DNA of 46,831 nucleotides, taken from contig JAFSNR010000010.1 in assembly GCA_017443345.1 (NCBI GenBank), positions 1 through 46,831 on the forward strand, given 5' to 3'. The notes under the pieces are model-generated. The model made no database searches. It was not told where the DNA came from and saw nothing but the letters and a program-made list of their open reading frames with translations. The stretch is from Prevotella sp. Its GTDB lineage: Bacteria; Bacteroidota; Bacteroidia; Bacteroidales; Bacteroidaceae. Below are positions 26,367-34,459 of the stretch, in pieces. The translations under genes were made by a program, and so were the position numbers. Positions within the stretch are counted from its first letter, which is position 1. Every line of letters begins with the position of its first letter.

Positions 26367-27560
26367 ATGAAGATACCGTTCTCACCCCCCGATATCACAG
26401 AGCAGGAAGCTCAGGAAGTGACGGCAGCCCTGCTGTCAGGATGGATCACGACAGGGCCGCGCACCAAGCAGCTCGAGAGGGATATTGCCCAGCTCTGCGG
26501 TGTGGAGAAAGCCGTGTGCCTCAGTTCGGCTACAGCCTCCCTGGAGTCTATCCTCCAGATGCTGGGTATCGGTCCTGGCGACGAGGTGATCACGACTGCC
26601 TACACCTATACGGCTACAGCGAGTGTGGTGTGTCATATCGGTGCCACCCTGAGGTTTGTGGATACGCAGAAGGATTCGCTGGAGATGGACTACGACCAGA
26701 TGGCTGATGCCATCAACGAGCGGACGAAGGCTGTCATACCAGTAGACCTGGCAGGCATTCCCTGCAACTACGAGAAGGTGTTTGCTGCCGTCGAGAGCAA
26801 ACGGAGTCTGTTCCGTCCCAGCAACGACCTGCAGAAAAGTTTCGGAAGGGTGATGGTGGTGGCTGACGGGGCACACGCCTTGGGAGCCCAGTGGCGAGGA
26901 CAGATGGTGGGTGCCATTGCTGACTTCACCTCGTTCAGCTTCCATGCCGTGAAGAATTTCACCACTGGTGAGGGTGGCGCACTGACCTGGCGCAGCAGAG
27001 AGGACATCGACAACGAGAAGATGTATAAGGAATTCCAGTTGCTGACGCTTCACGGACAGAGCAAGGACGCATTGGAGAAGAGCGCGCTGAACTCGTGGGA
27101 ATACGACATCATCTATCCTGGCTATAAACGTAACATGACAGACATCATTGCAGCCATCGGACTGGTACAGATGAAACGCTTCCCTGACCTCCTGGCACGC
27201 AGGAAGGAGCTCATCCATCGCTACGACGAGGCACTGAAGGACGAGAACGTGAAGGTGCTGCCCCACTATACGGACGACTACACCTCGTCAGGACATCTTT
27301 ATCTCGTCAGACTCGAAGGTCGCAACAGTGAGGAGCGCAACAAAGTCATCAACCAGATGGCAGAACGCGGCATAGCCACCAACGTGCACTACAAGCCGCT
27401 GCCGATGATGACTGCCTACAGGCGACTGGGATTCGACATCAAGGACTTCCCCAACGCCTACCACTTCTTTGAGAACGAGATCACGTTGCCACTCTATACG
27501 AAACTGACTGACGAGCAGGTGGACTATATTTTGGAAAACTTCAAGGACATCATACATTGA
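26367..27560 (+). CDS. DegT/DnrJ/EryC1/StrS sugar aminotransferase
   Basis: 397 residues. PLP-dependent enzyme making an amino-sugar nucleotide for the polysaccharide. Features: IPFSPPDITEQEAQEV..LLSGWITTGPRTKQLE, CLSSATASLE for cofactor phosphate binding, GAHALGA, and SFHAVKNFTTGEGGA with the Schiff-base lysine K196. The C terminus NVHYKPLPMMTAYRRLG is typical of the family. Intact length. Its stop overlaps the next start (TTGA). Likely provides the 4-amino sugar loaded by one of the following phosphoglycosyl transferases; that pairing is an inference. Confidence 0.92.
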   Translation: MKIPFSPPDITEQEAQEVTAALLSGWITTGPRTKQLERDIAQLCGVEKAVCLSSATASLESILQMLGIGPGDEVITTAYTYTATASVVCHIGATLRFVDTQKDSLEMDYDQMADAINERTKAVIPVDLAGIPCNYEKVFAAVESKRSLFRPSNDLQKSFGRVMVVADGAHALGAQWRGQMVGAIADFTSFSFHAVKNFTTGEGGALTWRSREDIDNEKMYKEFQLLTLHGQSKDALEKSALNSWEYDIIYPGYKRNMTDIIAAIGLVQMKRFPDLLARRKELIHRYDEALKDENVKVLPHYTDDYTSSGHLYLVRLEGRNSEERNKVINQMAERGIATNVHYKPLPMMTAYRRLGFDIKDFPNAYHFFENEITLPLYTKLTDEQVDYILENFKDIIH

Positions 27561-28144
27561 TCAGATTCTTCGACATCATATTCTCTGCATTGGGACTGGT
27601 CGTACTCGCACCCGTCTTTGCTGCCATCTGTCTGAAAATCAAATTGGGCAGCAAAGGAGGCTGCTTCTACATCCAGGAGCGCATAGGGAAAGACGGCAAA
27701 CCCTTCGGACTCTATAAGTTCCGGACGATGCGCATCGGTGCCGACAGCGAGGGACTGCTCACCGTGGGAGAACATGATCAGAGAATCACCCGTATCGGCT
27801 ACTTCCTCCGCAAGACGAAGATGGACGAACTGCCTCAGCTGCTGAATGTGCTGAAGGGTGAGATGAGCCTTGTGGGTCCGAGGCCAGAGGTGAGGAAATA
27901 CGTGGATCTCTATACGGAGCAGCAGCGCAGGGTGCTCAGCGTAAGACCTGGTATCACCGACTACGCCTCGATAGAATACGTCAACGAGAACGAGCTGCTG
28001 AGTCAGGCTGAGGATCCTGAGCGTACCTATATCGAGAAGGTGATGCCTGCCAAGATCCAGCTGAACATGCGCTATCTGGAGCACTACACTGTGGTCGAGT
28101 ATTTCAAGATTATCTTTCTGACGTTTAAAAGTCTGGTGTCATGA
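27557..28144 (+). CDS. Initiating phosphoglycosyl transferase 1 (bacterial sugar transferase)
   Basis: 195 residues with a TTG start (MIRFFDIIFSALGLVVLAPVF). A monotopic small PGT: a re-entrant helix (5-30), IQERIGKDGKPFGLYKFRTM, KMDELPQLLNVLKGEMSLVGPRPE (catalytic DE pair) and VRPGITDYAS. It transfers a sugar phosphate from UDP-sugar to undecaprenyl phosphate. TTG is the only start that keeps the first helix, and it overlaps the previous stop. Followed, with a 4-bp ATGA overlap, by a second enzyme of the same type. Confidence 0.92.
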   Translation: MIRFFDIIFSALGLVVLAPVFAAICLKIKLGSKGGCFYIQERIGKDGKPFGLYKFRTMRIGADSEGLLTVGEHDQRITRIGYFLRKTKMDELPQLLNVLKGEMSLVGPRPEVRKYVDLYTEQQRRVLSVRPGITDYASIEYVNENELLSQAEDPERTYIEKVMPAKIQLNMRYLEHYTVVEYFKIIFLTFKSLVS

Positions 28145-28713
28145 AACGTGCCTTTGACTTCTGCTGGGCACTCGTCTGCCTCATCCTCTTCTCACCTCTC
28201 TTCCTGGTGTGCTACATCGCCATCCGTCTGGAGGATGGTGGACCAGCCTTCTTCCGTCAGGAACGTATCGGCAAGGGAGGAAAGCCCTTCGACATCCTGA
28301 AATTCAGGAGTATGACTACAAACGGGAACCGCGATGAATACGCCCTCTTCAAACATGAGAAGAACGAGAACCTGACGAAGGTGGGGCGTTTCCTGAGAGA
28401 CCACCATCTGGATGAACTCCCACAGTTGTGGAACGTCGTGAAAGGGGATATGGCGTTTATCGGTCCTCGTCCTGAACGGAAATACTATATCAACCTGATT
28501 ATGGAGCAGGATCCCAGATACGAACGACTGTACCAGTTGCGCCCTGGGGTGACCAGCTACGCAACCCTGCACAACGGCTATACCGACACGATGGAGAAGA
28601 TGCTCACCCGTCTGGAAATGGATCTCTACTATCTGGAGCACCAGTCGCTGATGCTCGACGCCAAGATCCTGGCGCAGACCTTCCTCTACATTGCCTTCGG
28701 CAAGAAATTCTAA
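28141..28713 (+). CDS. Initiating phosphoglycosyl transferase 2 (bacterial sugar transferase)
   Basis: 190 residues. Same architecture as its neighbour: MKRAFDFCWALVCLILFSPLFLV helix, RQERIGKGGKPFDILKFRSM, HLDELPQLWNVVKGDMAFIGPRPE and LRPGVTSYATLHNGYT. Complete, with all catalytic motifs. The two copies differ throughout, so this is not a recent tandem duplication. Last gene of the plus-strand locus; it converges on the lipocalin-like gene with a 2-bp gap and no visible terminator. Confidence 0.92.
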   Translation: MKRAFDFCWALVCLILFSPLFLVCYIAIRLEDGGPAFFRQERIGKGGKPFDILKFRSMTTNGNRDEYALFKHEKNENLTKVGRFLRDHHLDELPQLWNVVKGDMAFIGPRPERKYYINLIMEQDPRYERLYQLRPGVTSYATLHNGYTDTMEKMLTRLEMDLYYLEHQSLMLDAKILAQTFLYIAFGKKF

Positions 28714-28715
28714 GT

Positions 28716-29171
28716 TTACTGTTTTCTGAACTGCAATTGCAGGGTGGATGATTTCAGAGTCATCTCATCCTTATTCATACGCAGGACATCGAAGCGTTCC
28801 GTCAGAGCGTTGATGCCATAGGGACGGATATCGTCGAGATGTCCTTCTGTAATGATGGGATCGCCTGCCTCGCGGTCTTTCTCATGGGGATTGGAAAGTG
28901 TCAGCTGGTTCTGCTCCAGCTTGAACTGCTCGTAATATTCACGACCTGCACCTCCTTCGTCCTTACGGTCGGCTCCCCTCAACTGAATCAGGTTCTTCTG
29001 AACAGCCCAGAATACACGCTTCTGTGAGAGGTCTTGATGCTGGGAATTGGCCAACGTATCGACACTGACCAGATGCCAGAAGCCGTCGAAATCGCCATTA
29101 TCTGAAGTCTCCAACTCGCATGATGTCAGGAGAGGGAGCATGGCTATGAGTAGATAGAATAACTGTTTCAT
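28716..29171 (-). CDS. Lipocalin-like lipoprotein
   Basis: 151 residues. Signal peptide and lipobox (LLIAMLPLLTSC, Cys about 18), then a small beta-rich domain beginning GDFDGFWHLVSVDTL, as in the Bacteroidetes 'lipocalin-like' family (Lipocalin_4 type). Ligand and role are unknown. The start codon overlaps the stop of the wzi-like gene (ATGA), so the two are co-translated and it may act with Wzi at the outer membrane. Confidence 0.7.
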   Translation of the reverse strand: MKQLFYLLIAMLPLLTSCELETSDNGDFDGFWHLVSVDTLANSQHQDLSQKRVFWAVQKNLIQLRGADRKDEGGAGREYYEQFKLEQNQLTLSNPHEKDREAGDPIITEGHLDDIRPYGINALTERFDVLRMNKDEMTLKSSTLQLQFRKQ

Positions 29172-30694
29172 TTTGCGAAGATACCTGATTTAACAATCGA
29201 CAATTGGGCACCATAGTTGTCGCCCAGTAACTTTCCCTGATCCATGCCAAGAGCCCCTCGAAGAATCCACCCATGACGCAGTTGCCAGAACAACTCTGCC
29301 AAGAGGCTGAAGTTATACTGCGGCGAAGTGAAAGGATCGTCATAGGTGCCAAGACCCGTCTGATAAGTAGTCAGCAGACGATAATGGAGCGTCGGCAGAG
29401 GGTCTCCACTCAGTCCTAAGTGCCAAGCCACCATACGGTTATTGGCTACACGAATCGTGCCATCCTCATTATATAGCGGCGAGCGATAAAGAGGGTTGCC
29501 CATCACCTGCCCCCAGTGTTGCCAACCTGTATACACATAGTTATTATAGTAGTTGTCGTCGCCTCCGATGTGATCGCTATAGGCTGGTGTGCGATCATGA
29601 TAGACAGGGCCACTCTGGTATTTCGAGTAAAGATACTCTACGACGATGTCGTTCAACCAACAGAAACGCTTCAACTTCAGTTCTGCCCCCAGGAGCATAT
29701 CCTTGAAATCGTAAAGCAAGTAGCGGCTGTCTTTCTTGGAGTTCCATTCGTCGCCTGTGCCATAGCCGTCGTAGTCGAGTTGGAACATCGCTGACTGGTC
29801 TTCGAAGAAATGGTCGACATAAGTACTGATCGCGAAGGCATCAGCCTCGTAATTCAGACGTGCCACCCAGGACCCCAGATGATTGCCGCCAGCATTGCCA
29901 TACATACCCTCGCCCACCTCGGAGCCTCCAGGAACCAAGGCATGCCAGAAGGCTTTAAGACCCTTCTCGTTATCGGTCCACATCCAGTTGCCGCCTTCCA
30001 TCTCACGATAGGAGCGGCCACCAAACTGACTGGCCATCTCCAGTCCCAGTTCTGCTGTGAATCTGCCAGGACCAATCTTCAGATAACCTGCCTTGCTGTG
30101 ATAGAGCGTGTTCTCCGTCCGTTTGGTATAGGGCGCTGCGAAATCCTGCTGCCACTTGTCGTCGGTTGTTATGCCGTAAGCGATGTGACCCTTCAGGGCG
30201 AGCCAGTTCCTGGTGCCTGGAATCGACCAGTAGTCAGGCAGGGCGAGACGTACCTGAGGGACTGGACGGGCGTTGATACCCAAGGTCTGCGAACCCGTAC
30301 TCAGCTCCTGGTTCTTCAGTTCCATCGGCTGTTCCTTGGCTCCGACAGTGAGCACACCCTTCAGCCAACGGCCTTCAACATAAGCCTGCTGTACTACGAA
30401 TGTACTGGTGAAGCCTGCTGCCACAACCAGATCGACGCCATAGCCAAGGCCCCACTTCCGACCATCGTCGGCAGAAAGTGGACGCTGGAGGGCAGCTCGC
30501 ACGAAACCATTCGAGGTCTTCAGCGAACTCAGACCGTACTTATTGGCATTCAGCCACAAGGGGGTATGGTCGCCACTGGAGAGTGTCGCCTGTATCTCAG
30601 CCCGATAGTACAGACTGTCGAAGATCGAACGATCCTGTGCGCTGACAGCCAGATGGCTATACATTATTAATAAAATAGAAGCGAAATATCTCAT
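29168..30694 (-). CDS. Capsule assembly Wzi family outer-membrane protein
   Basis: 508 residues from ATG 30694 (MRYFASILLIMYSHLAVSAQD, signal peptide). Wzi is an outer-membrane beta-barrel that helps attach capsule to the cell surface. The sequence alternates aromatic and charged residues typical of a barrel (AEIQATLSSGDHTPLWLNANKYGL... YKIGPGRFTAELGLEMASQFGGR-like strands) and ends with a terminal strand (YGAQLSIVKSGIFAK). The longer frame to 30736 is excluded by a -7 element at 30703-30710. Opposite strand to the capsule cluster but adjacent to it. Confidence 0.85.
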   Translation of the reverse strand: MRYFASILLIMYSHLAVSAQDRSIFDSLYYRAEIQATLSSGDHTPLWLNANKYGLSSLKTSNGFVRAALQRPLSADDGRKWGLGYGVDLVVAAGFTSTFVVQQAYVEGRWLKGVLTVGAKEQPMELKNQELSTGSQTLGINARPVPQVRLALPDYWSIPGTRNWLALKGHIAYGITTDDKWQQDFAAPYTKRTENTLYHSKAGYLKIGPGRFTAELGLEMASQFGGRSYREMEGGNWMWTDNEKGLKAFWHALVPGGSEVGEGMYGNAGGNHLGSWVARLNYEADAFAISTYVDHFFEDQSAMFQLDYDGYGTGDEWNSKKDSRYLLYDFKDMLLGAELKLKRFCWLNDIVVEYLYSKYQSGPVYHDRTPAYSDHIGGDDNYYNNYVYTGWQHWGQVMGNPLYRSPLYNEDGTIRVANNRMVAWHLGLSGDPLPTLHYRLLTTYQTGLGTYDDPFTSPQYNFSLLAELFWQLRHGWILRGALGMDQGKLLGDNYGAQLSIVKSGIFAK

Positions 30695-30702
30695 ATTGGG
30701 CG

Positions 30703-30710
30703 CAAAATTA
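30703..30710 (-). promoter_or_regulatory. -7 element TAATTTTG of the wzi-like operon
   Basis: Minus-strand TAATTTTG ends 8 bp before the ATG at 30694; the transcript would be leaderless or nearly so. Confidence 0.65.
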
Positions 30711-30739
30711 CAAAGAAAAAACGAGATAAGAAACACTTA

Positions 30740-30805
30740 TAGGGAAAATCCCCTCCCCGTTTAGGGAAAATCCTTTGCAAACCTGTCGAATTTGTCGTTA
30801 CTTTG
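30740..30805 (+). promoter_or_regulatory. Promoter with TAGGGAAAATCC direct repeat
   Basis: TAGGGAAAATCC occurs at 30740-30751 and 30762-30773, 22 bp apart (two helical turns), the second copy touching the -33 TTTG (30774-30777). A 20-bp spacer leads to the imperfect -7 TTACTTTG (30798-30805). The layout is that of an activator-dependent promoter. Confidence 0.7.
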
Positions 30806-30854
30806 CACTGTGAATCAGAAATAACGAATGTTGAACAATCAAAATGATACGATT

Positions 30855-31940
30855 ATGAAGAAGATGTTTTTCGCACTGATGGTGATGCTGACCACAACGA
30901 TGACAGCAAGTGCAATGAGCTACGAGCAGGCCCGTAGCGAGGCCCTGTTCCTCACCGACAAGATGGCATACGAGCTGAATCTGACTGACGAGCAGTACGA
31001 AGCAGCTTACGAAATCAACCTCGACTACCTGATGGGGGTAACAGGTCGCGCTGATGTGTTCGGTACCTACTGGGAGCGCAGGAATCTCGATCTCAGCTAT
31101 ATCCTGCTCGACTGGCAGTGGAACGCCTACATAGCAGCCAGCTACTTCTATCGCCCACTCTACTGGGATGCAGGCTATTGGCACTTCGGCGTCTATCGTC
31201 GCTATCCGCATCGTGACTATTTCTTCTTCGGACGTCCACACTTCTATGCCACCTATCGTGGCGGACATGCCTGGCACGTTCATGGGGGACATGGTTACTA
31301 CTACGGACACAGGGAGCACTTCCGTTCTTCTCCCAGAGAGCACTTCGGCATGCACGATCGCTGGAACCGGGGTGACTTCCGTGGACCTGGCCATAGCTCT
31401 ACCCGCGTGACAGCCGGACCTGGTCGCGGTGGGAATCATGGTGGCAACATCGGAGGCTATCATGGAGACAATCACAGAGGCAGGATTGGCAACAACGCAG
31501 GCGGCTCCCGTCCGACGAATCCTGGCAACGGAACTGTAAACCGCCGTCCTGGCAACAGCTTCGGAGGCTCATACGGCGGCAGCAGCAGCGGCAATTCCAA
31601 CGTGAACAGAATGTCAGCTCACAGATACGGGAGTTCGAACAAGAATAATGGCACCAGCGGCGTTCGCCAAAACGGTTCGTACTCAGGCGGAGGTTTCTCA
31701 AGCAAACCGTCCCACTCAAGCAGCGGAGGCTTCTCAAGCAGACCGTCACACTCTAACGGCGGAGGCTCCTTCTCAGGCGGAACCCGATCAGGAAGTTCAC
31801 ACTCAGGTGGATTCTCAGGAGGCTCACGTTCAAGTGGTTTCTCTGGTGGTTCACACTCTAGTGGAGGCTCACACGGTGGAGGTTCACACGGTGGTGGATC
31901 ACATGGTGGTGGCGGAGGTCACTTCGGAGGCCACAGATAA
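30855..31940 (+). CDS. Secreted Gly/Ser/His-rich protein of unknown function
   Basis: 361 residues from ATG 30855. Signal peptide MKKMFFALMVMLTTTMTASA, then a conserved-looking helical domain (about 20-105: MSYEQARSEALFLTDKMAYELNLTDEQYEAAYEINLDYL) that resembles Bacteroidales periplasmic proteins responding to envelope stress. Next comes an aromatic/His/Arg-rich section (YWHFGVYRRYPHRDYFFFG), then about 220 residues of Gly, Ser, Asn and His ending in repeated GGSHGGGSH units. The tail may bind metal or be surface exposed; this is inferred from composition. Controlled by the repeat promoter at 30740-30805. The translated start at 30828 adds nine residues without a signal and is rejected. Confidence 0.7.
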   Translation: MKKMFFALMVMLTTTMTASAMSYEQARSEALFLTDKMAYELNLTDEQYEAAYEINLDYLMGVTGRADVFGTYWERRNLDLSYILLDWQWNAYIAASYFYRPLYWDAGYWHFGVYRRYPHRDYFFFGRPHFYATYRGGHAWHVHGGHGYYYGHREHFRSSPREHFGMHDRWNRGDFRGPGHSSTRVTAGPGRGGNHGGNIGGYHGDNHRGRIGNNAGGSRPTNPGNGTVNRRPGNSFGGSYGGSSSGNSNVNRMSAHRYGSSNKNNGTSGVRQNGSYSGGGFSSKPSHSSSGGFSSRPSHSNGGGSFSGGTRSGSSHSGGFSGGSRSSGFSGGSHSSGGSHGGGSHGGGSHGGGGGHFGGHR

Positions 31941-31946
31941 GAAAGG

Positions 31947-32453
31947 CTACAGTTCAAGTGTGCGGACTTCCGCATTCGACATCCTCTGAATTTCGCTCAT
32001 TGATTTATTAAAATATACTGCCTGAATGGCCTTGTTCATAATCCCATGGCCTACAGCCAGCACCTTCTTTCCTGGGAATGTCTTCCTGACATAAGCGATG
32101 AATTCGCCAGCCCTGGAAAGAAGGTTTTCTAATGTCTCGATGTCATCAGGCCACACTTCACCCTTCAGCTCTGGGATAAAGCGACCAGTAAAGCTGCCCC
32201 AGTCGCGTTCGCGCAACAAGGGGATAGTGATTACCTCGAGACCATGAGGCCCGGCAATGATCCTTGCCGTATCGACAGAGCGTTTCAGGTCGCTGGCGAT
32301 GACGGCATCGAGGTGACGATCCTTCCACGCCTCACTGAACTCCTGAGCCTGACGGATGCCGTTCTCATTCAGCTCGCCCTGCGTCTGTCCTTGCATGATC
32401 TGACGGGCATTATCCACTGTCTCTCCGTGTCTGACTAAGTATAAAGTGGTCAT
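31947..32453 (-). CDS. Histidine phosphatase family protein (phosphoglycerate-mutase-like)
   Basis: 168 residues. MTTLYLVRHGETVDNARQIMQGQTQGELNENG gives the RHGE phosphohistidine motif (residues 8-11), with VIASDLKRSVDTARII and the second catalytic His in VLAVGHGIMNKAI. Substrate is unknown; relatives act on small phosphates (CobC, PhoE types). Ends 6 bp from the convergent Gly-rich gene with no terminator visible. Its -7 element is at 32473-32480. Confidence 0.9.
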   Translation of the reverse strand: MTTLYLVRHGETVDNARQIMQGQTQGELNENGIRQAQEFSEAWKDRHLDAVIASDLKRSVDTARIIAGPHGLEVITIPLLRERDWGSFTGRFIPELKGEVWPDDIETLENLLSRAGEFIAYVRKTFPGKKVLAVGHGIMNKAIQAVYFNKSMSEIQRMSNAEVRTLEL

Positions 32454-32472
32454 AATTCTCTAAAATTTCATG

Positions 32473-32480
32473 CAAAAATA
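32473..32480 (-). promoter_or_regulatory. -7 element TATTTTTG of the histidine phosphatase gene
   Basis: Minus-strand TATTTTTG, 19 bp before the ATG at 32453. It is separated from the divergent -7 box by the heptamer array. Confidence 0.6.
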
Positions 32481-32485
32481 CGAAA

Positions 32486-32520
32486 AAACTATAAACTATG
32501 AACTATAAACTATAAACTTT
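32486..32520 (+). repeat. Heptamer array AAACTAT x5 between divergent promoters
   Basis: Five units (AAACTAT, AAACTAT, GAACTAT, AAACTAT, AAACTTT). This is the reverse complement of the word at 201-221. It fills the space between the two divergent -7 elements, where both -33 boxes would lie. Confidence 0.95.
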
Positions 32521-32523
32521 TTG

Positions 32524-32531
32524 TATATTTG
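32524..32531 (+). promoter_or_regulatory. -7 element TATATTTG of the DUF308 gene
   Basis: Plus-strand TATATTTG, 27 bp before the ATG at 32559; no TTTG at the -33 position. Confidence 0.65.
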
Positions 32532-32558
32532 CAGCGTAAAACTAAGAAAATAACGTAT

Positions 32559-33260
32559 ATGAAGATATTTCAAAGTTCTGTTTTCCGTGCTATCTGTTCC
32601 ATCGCCATCGGTATTCTGCTGATCAAATATCCCGATAATACCGTCACGTGGATCACAGTTGCCATTGGTGTCCTGTTCCTGCTTTCAGGACTGATTTCCC
32701 TGATTGTCTATGTGAATGCCCGCAAGAATGTGTCGGAGTATAAGATTGTCGATGCTGAGGGCCGTGTAGTGGCTGGCGAGAAACCCACATTCCCCATCGT
32801 CGGCGTGGGTAGTCTCATTCTGGGATTCCTCCTCGCACTGACTCCCAACATCTTCATCACAGCCCTGATGTATATTATCGGCGGCATCCTGATTCTGGGA
32901 GCCATCAACCAGTATATGAACCTGATCAATGCCCGCAAGTATGGTAAGGTAGGCTTCGGCTATTGGGTATTCCCCTCTGTTATTCTGCTGATAGGTCTCT
33001 ATGTCATCATCAAGCCCATGGCCCCTGCCAATATGGCGATGCTCGTTCTGGGCTGGTGCTCGCTGCTCTATGGAGTAACGGAGCTGATCAACTCCATCAA
33101 GTTCCATGCTGACAGAAAGAAATTCAAGGAGGCTCAGGAGATTCCTGTAGCCGAGGAGGTCGTAGAGAAAACCGAAGAACTGACGGCTGAAGAGATCAAG
33201 GACGAAGCACCTGGCGATAATAATCTGCCTTACGCTCCAACTTCATCGGATAAGCTCTAG
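32559..33260 (+). CDS. DUF308 (HdeD-like) membrane protein
   Basis: 233 residues from ATG 32559 (MKIFQSSVFRAICSIAIGILLIKYPDNTVTWITVAIGVLFLLSG). Six hydrophobic segments arranged as short pairs, as in the HdeD/DUF308 family linked to acid resistance in E. coli; activity is unknown. A charged C-terminal tail (EEVVEKTEELTAEEIKDE) follows. The -7 box at 32524 excludes the longer start at 32529. The final 65 bp overlap the 3' end of the convergent DNA-glycosylase-like gene. Confidence 0.8.
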   Translation: MKIFQSSVFRAICSIAIGILLIKYPDNTVTWITVAIGVLFLLSGLISLIVYVNARKNVSEYKIVDAEGRVVAGEKPTFPIVGVGSLILGFLLALTPNIFITALMYIIGGILILGAINQYMNLINARKYGKVGFGYWVFPSVILLIGLYVIIKPMAPANMAMLVLGWCSLLYGVTELINSIKFHADRKKFKEAQEIPVAEEVVEKTEELTAEEIKDEAPGDNNLPYAPTSSDKL

Positions 33261-33759
33261 AACTGCTGGGCATACGATAGAGGCGCAATGAGCGACCTTC
33301 GAACGTAATGCCCGCATATTCACCCACTTTTGGAGGTTCAGCACCAAACTGGCGACAGGCTATCTCTGTGGCCAGTTGTCCTGCTGTGACGATACTTTCG
33401 CACTGGGGAAGATCGCGCACCATCTGTCGGAGGTCTGTCTCCTCCACAATCTCAAGGTCTTTGTCTGAAGCCGTTCCTGTCGTCCGACGGATACGGGTAG
33501 CGGTATCAAAAAGGGCGATACCCTGTGTTTCGAGAAAAGGGATCAAACGATCCAGTCGGAAACACTTATTTGATGCATCGACGAAATAGTCCTTATCCTC
33601 AAAGAAGAGCAGTCCGAAGATGCGCCACATGTCGTTGATGAAATTCGGGTAATAGAACTTCATCGACCACCGTTTCTCTGAAGGAGGAAAAGTGCCAAGC
33701 ATCAGCAGCCTGGCACCCTGGGGGAGAAACGGTTCAAAAGGATGCCTCTCAACTTCCAT
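33196..33759 (-). CDS. Uracil-DNA glycosylase superfamily protein (Mug-like)
   Basis: 187 residues from ATG 33759 (MEVERHPFEPFLPQGARLLMLGTFPPSEKRWSMKFYYPN). The GTFPPSEKR loop and YY..N.MWRIFG match the water-activating and uracil-pocket motifs of the UDG fold; the late MPSSSRAYP is the DNA-intercalation region (HPSxR type). Probable base-excision repair enzyme; specificity is unknown. A GTG at 33762 directly precedes and is less likely. Its 3' end overlaps the DUF308 gene by 65 bp. Third gene of an operon with the endonuclease and udk. Confidence 0.82.
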   Translation of the reverse strand: MEVERHPFEPFLPQGARLLMLGTFPPSEKRWSMKFYYPNFINDMWRIFGLLFFEDKDYFVDASNKCFRLDRLIPFLETQGIALFDTATRIRRTTGTASDKDLEIVEETDLRQMVRDLPQCESIVTAGQLATEIACRQFGAEPPKVGEYAGITFEGRSLRLYRMPSSSRAYPMKLERKADYYRQVLRP

Positions 33760-33765
33760 CACTTC

Positions 33766-33793
33766 TTCACCTTTTACTTTTCACCTTTCACTT
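33766..33793 (-). repeat. Heptamer array GTGAAAN x4 (sense, minus strand) between udk and the UDG-like gene
   Basis: Plus-strand units TTCACCT, TTTACTT, TTCACCT, TTCACTT. The udk stop (TGA, 33788-33790) is part of the array, and the UDG-like start (33759) follows 6 bp later. Same word as at 17116 and 34439. Confidence 0.93.
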
Positions 33794-34420
33794 CTTCATC
33801 CCTTCCATCACTTCCTCTGAGAAGCCCTGAATATAGGTTCTCAGGATATCGATACCGCGTTTATTCTCGCGCCCCCAGGGGATGATGAGGTCGGCAAACT
33901 TCTTCGTGGGTTCGATAAACTGTTCGTGCATGGGCTTTACATCGTTCTCGTAGTGGTCGAGTACCATCTCGACGGTTCTTCCACGCTCCACAACATCACG
34001 ACGGATATTACGGATCAGGCGCACGTCACTGTCTGTGTCCACGAAAATCTTCAGGTCCATCATGTCGCGCAGTTTCTTGTAGTGCAGCGTCATGATACCC
34101 TCGAGGATGATAACTGGCTTCGGCTCCAGATGGATCGTCTCAGGCAGACGGTTGGAGATCACATACGAATAGGTGGGCTGTTCGATGGCCTCACCGTTTC
34201 TCAACTTCTTGATCTGCTCCGTCAGCAGTTTCCAGTCGAAAGCATCAGGATGGTCGAAGTTAATCTGCTTCCGTTCCTCGGGTGTCAGATCCGACGTATC
34301 ATTATAATACGAATCCAAAGGGATAACGACTGCACAGTGAGGAGGCAGCGCTTTGGCAATACGCTTCACGACGGTGGTCTTGCCCGAACCTGAACCGCCA
34401 GCGATTCCGATAATAATCAT
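33788..34420 (-). CDS. udk: Uridine kinase
   Basis: 210 residues, the usual length. MIIIGIAGGSGSGKTTVVKRI is the P-loop (about 7-15); PLDSYYNDTSDLTPEERKQINFDHPDAFD is the uridine-binding segment; VILEGIMTLHYKKLRDMMDLKIFVDTDSDVRLIRNIRRDVVERGR carries the lid arginines. It phosphorylates uridine and cytidine in pyrimidine salvage. Middle gene of a minus-strand operon; both junctions carry the GTGAAAN heptamer. Confidence 0.95.
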   Translation of the reverse strand: MIIIGIAGGSGSGKTTVVKRIAKALPPHCAVVIPLDSYYNDTSDLTPEERKQINFDHPDAFDWKLLTEQIKKLRNGEAIEQPTYSYVISNRLPETIHLEPKPVIILEGIMTLHYKKLRDMMDLKIFVDTDSDVRLIRNIRRDVVERGRTVEMVLDHYENDVKPMHEQFIEPTKKFADLIIPWGRENKRGIDILRTYIQGFSEEVMEGMKK

Positions 34421-34438
34421 ATCCTATTTTTTTCGTTA

Positions 34439-34459
34439 TTCACTTTTCACTTATTACTT
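34439..34459 (-). repeat. Heptamer array AAGTGAA x3 (sense, minus strand) between endonuclease and udk
   Basis: Plus-strand TTCACTT, TTCACTT, ATTACTT. The endonuclease stop codon (TAA, 34454-34456) lies within it. Confidence 0.9.
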
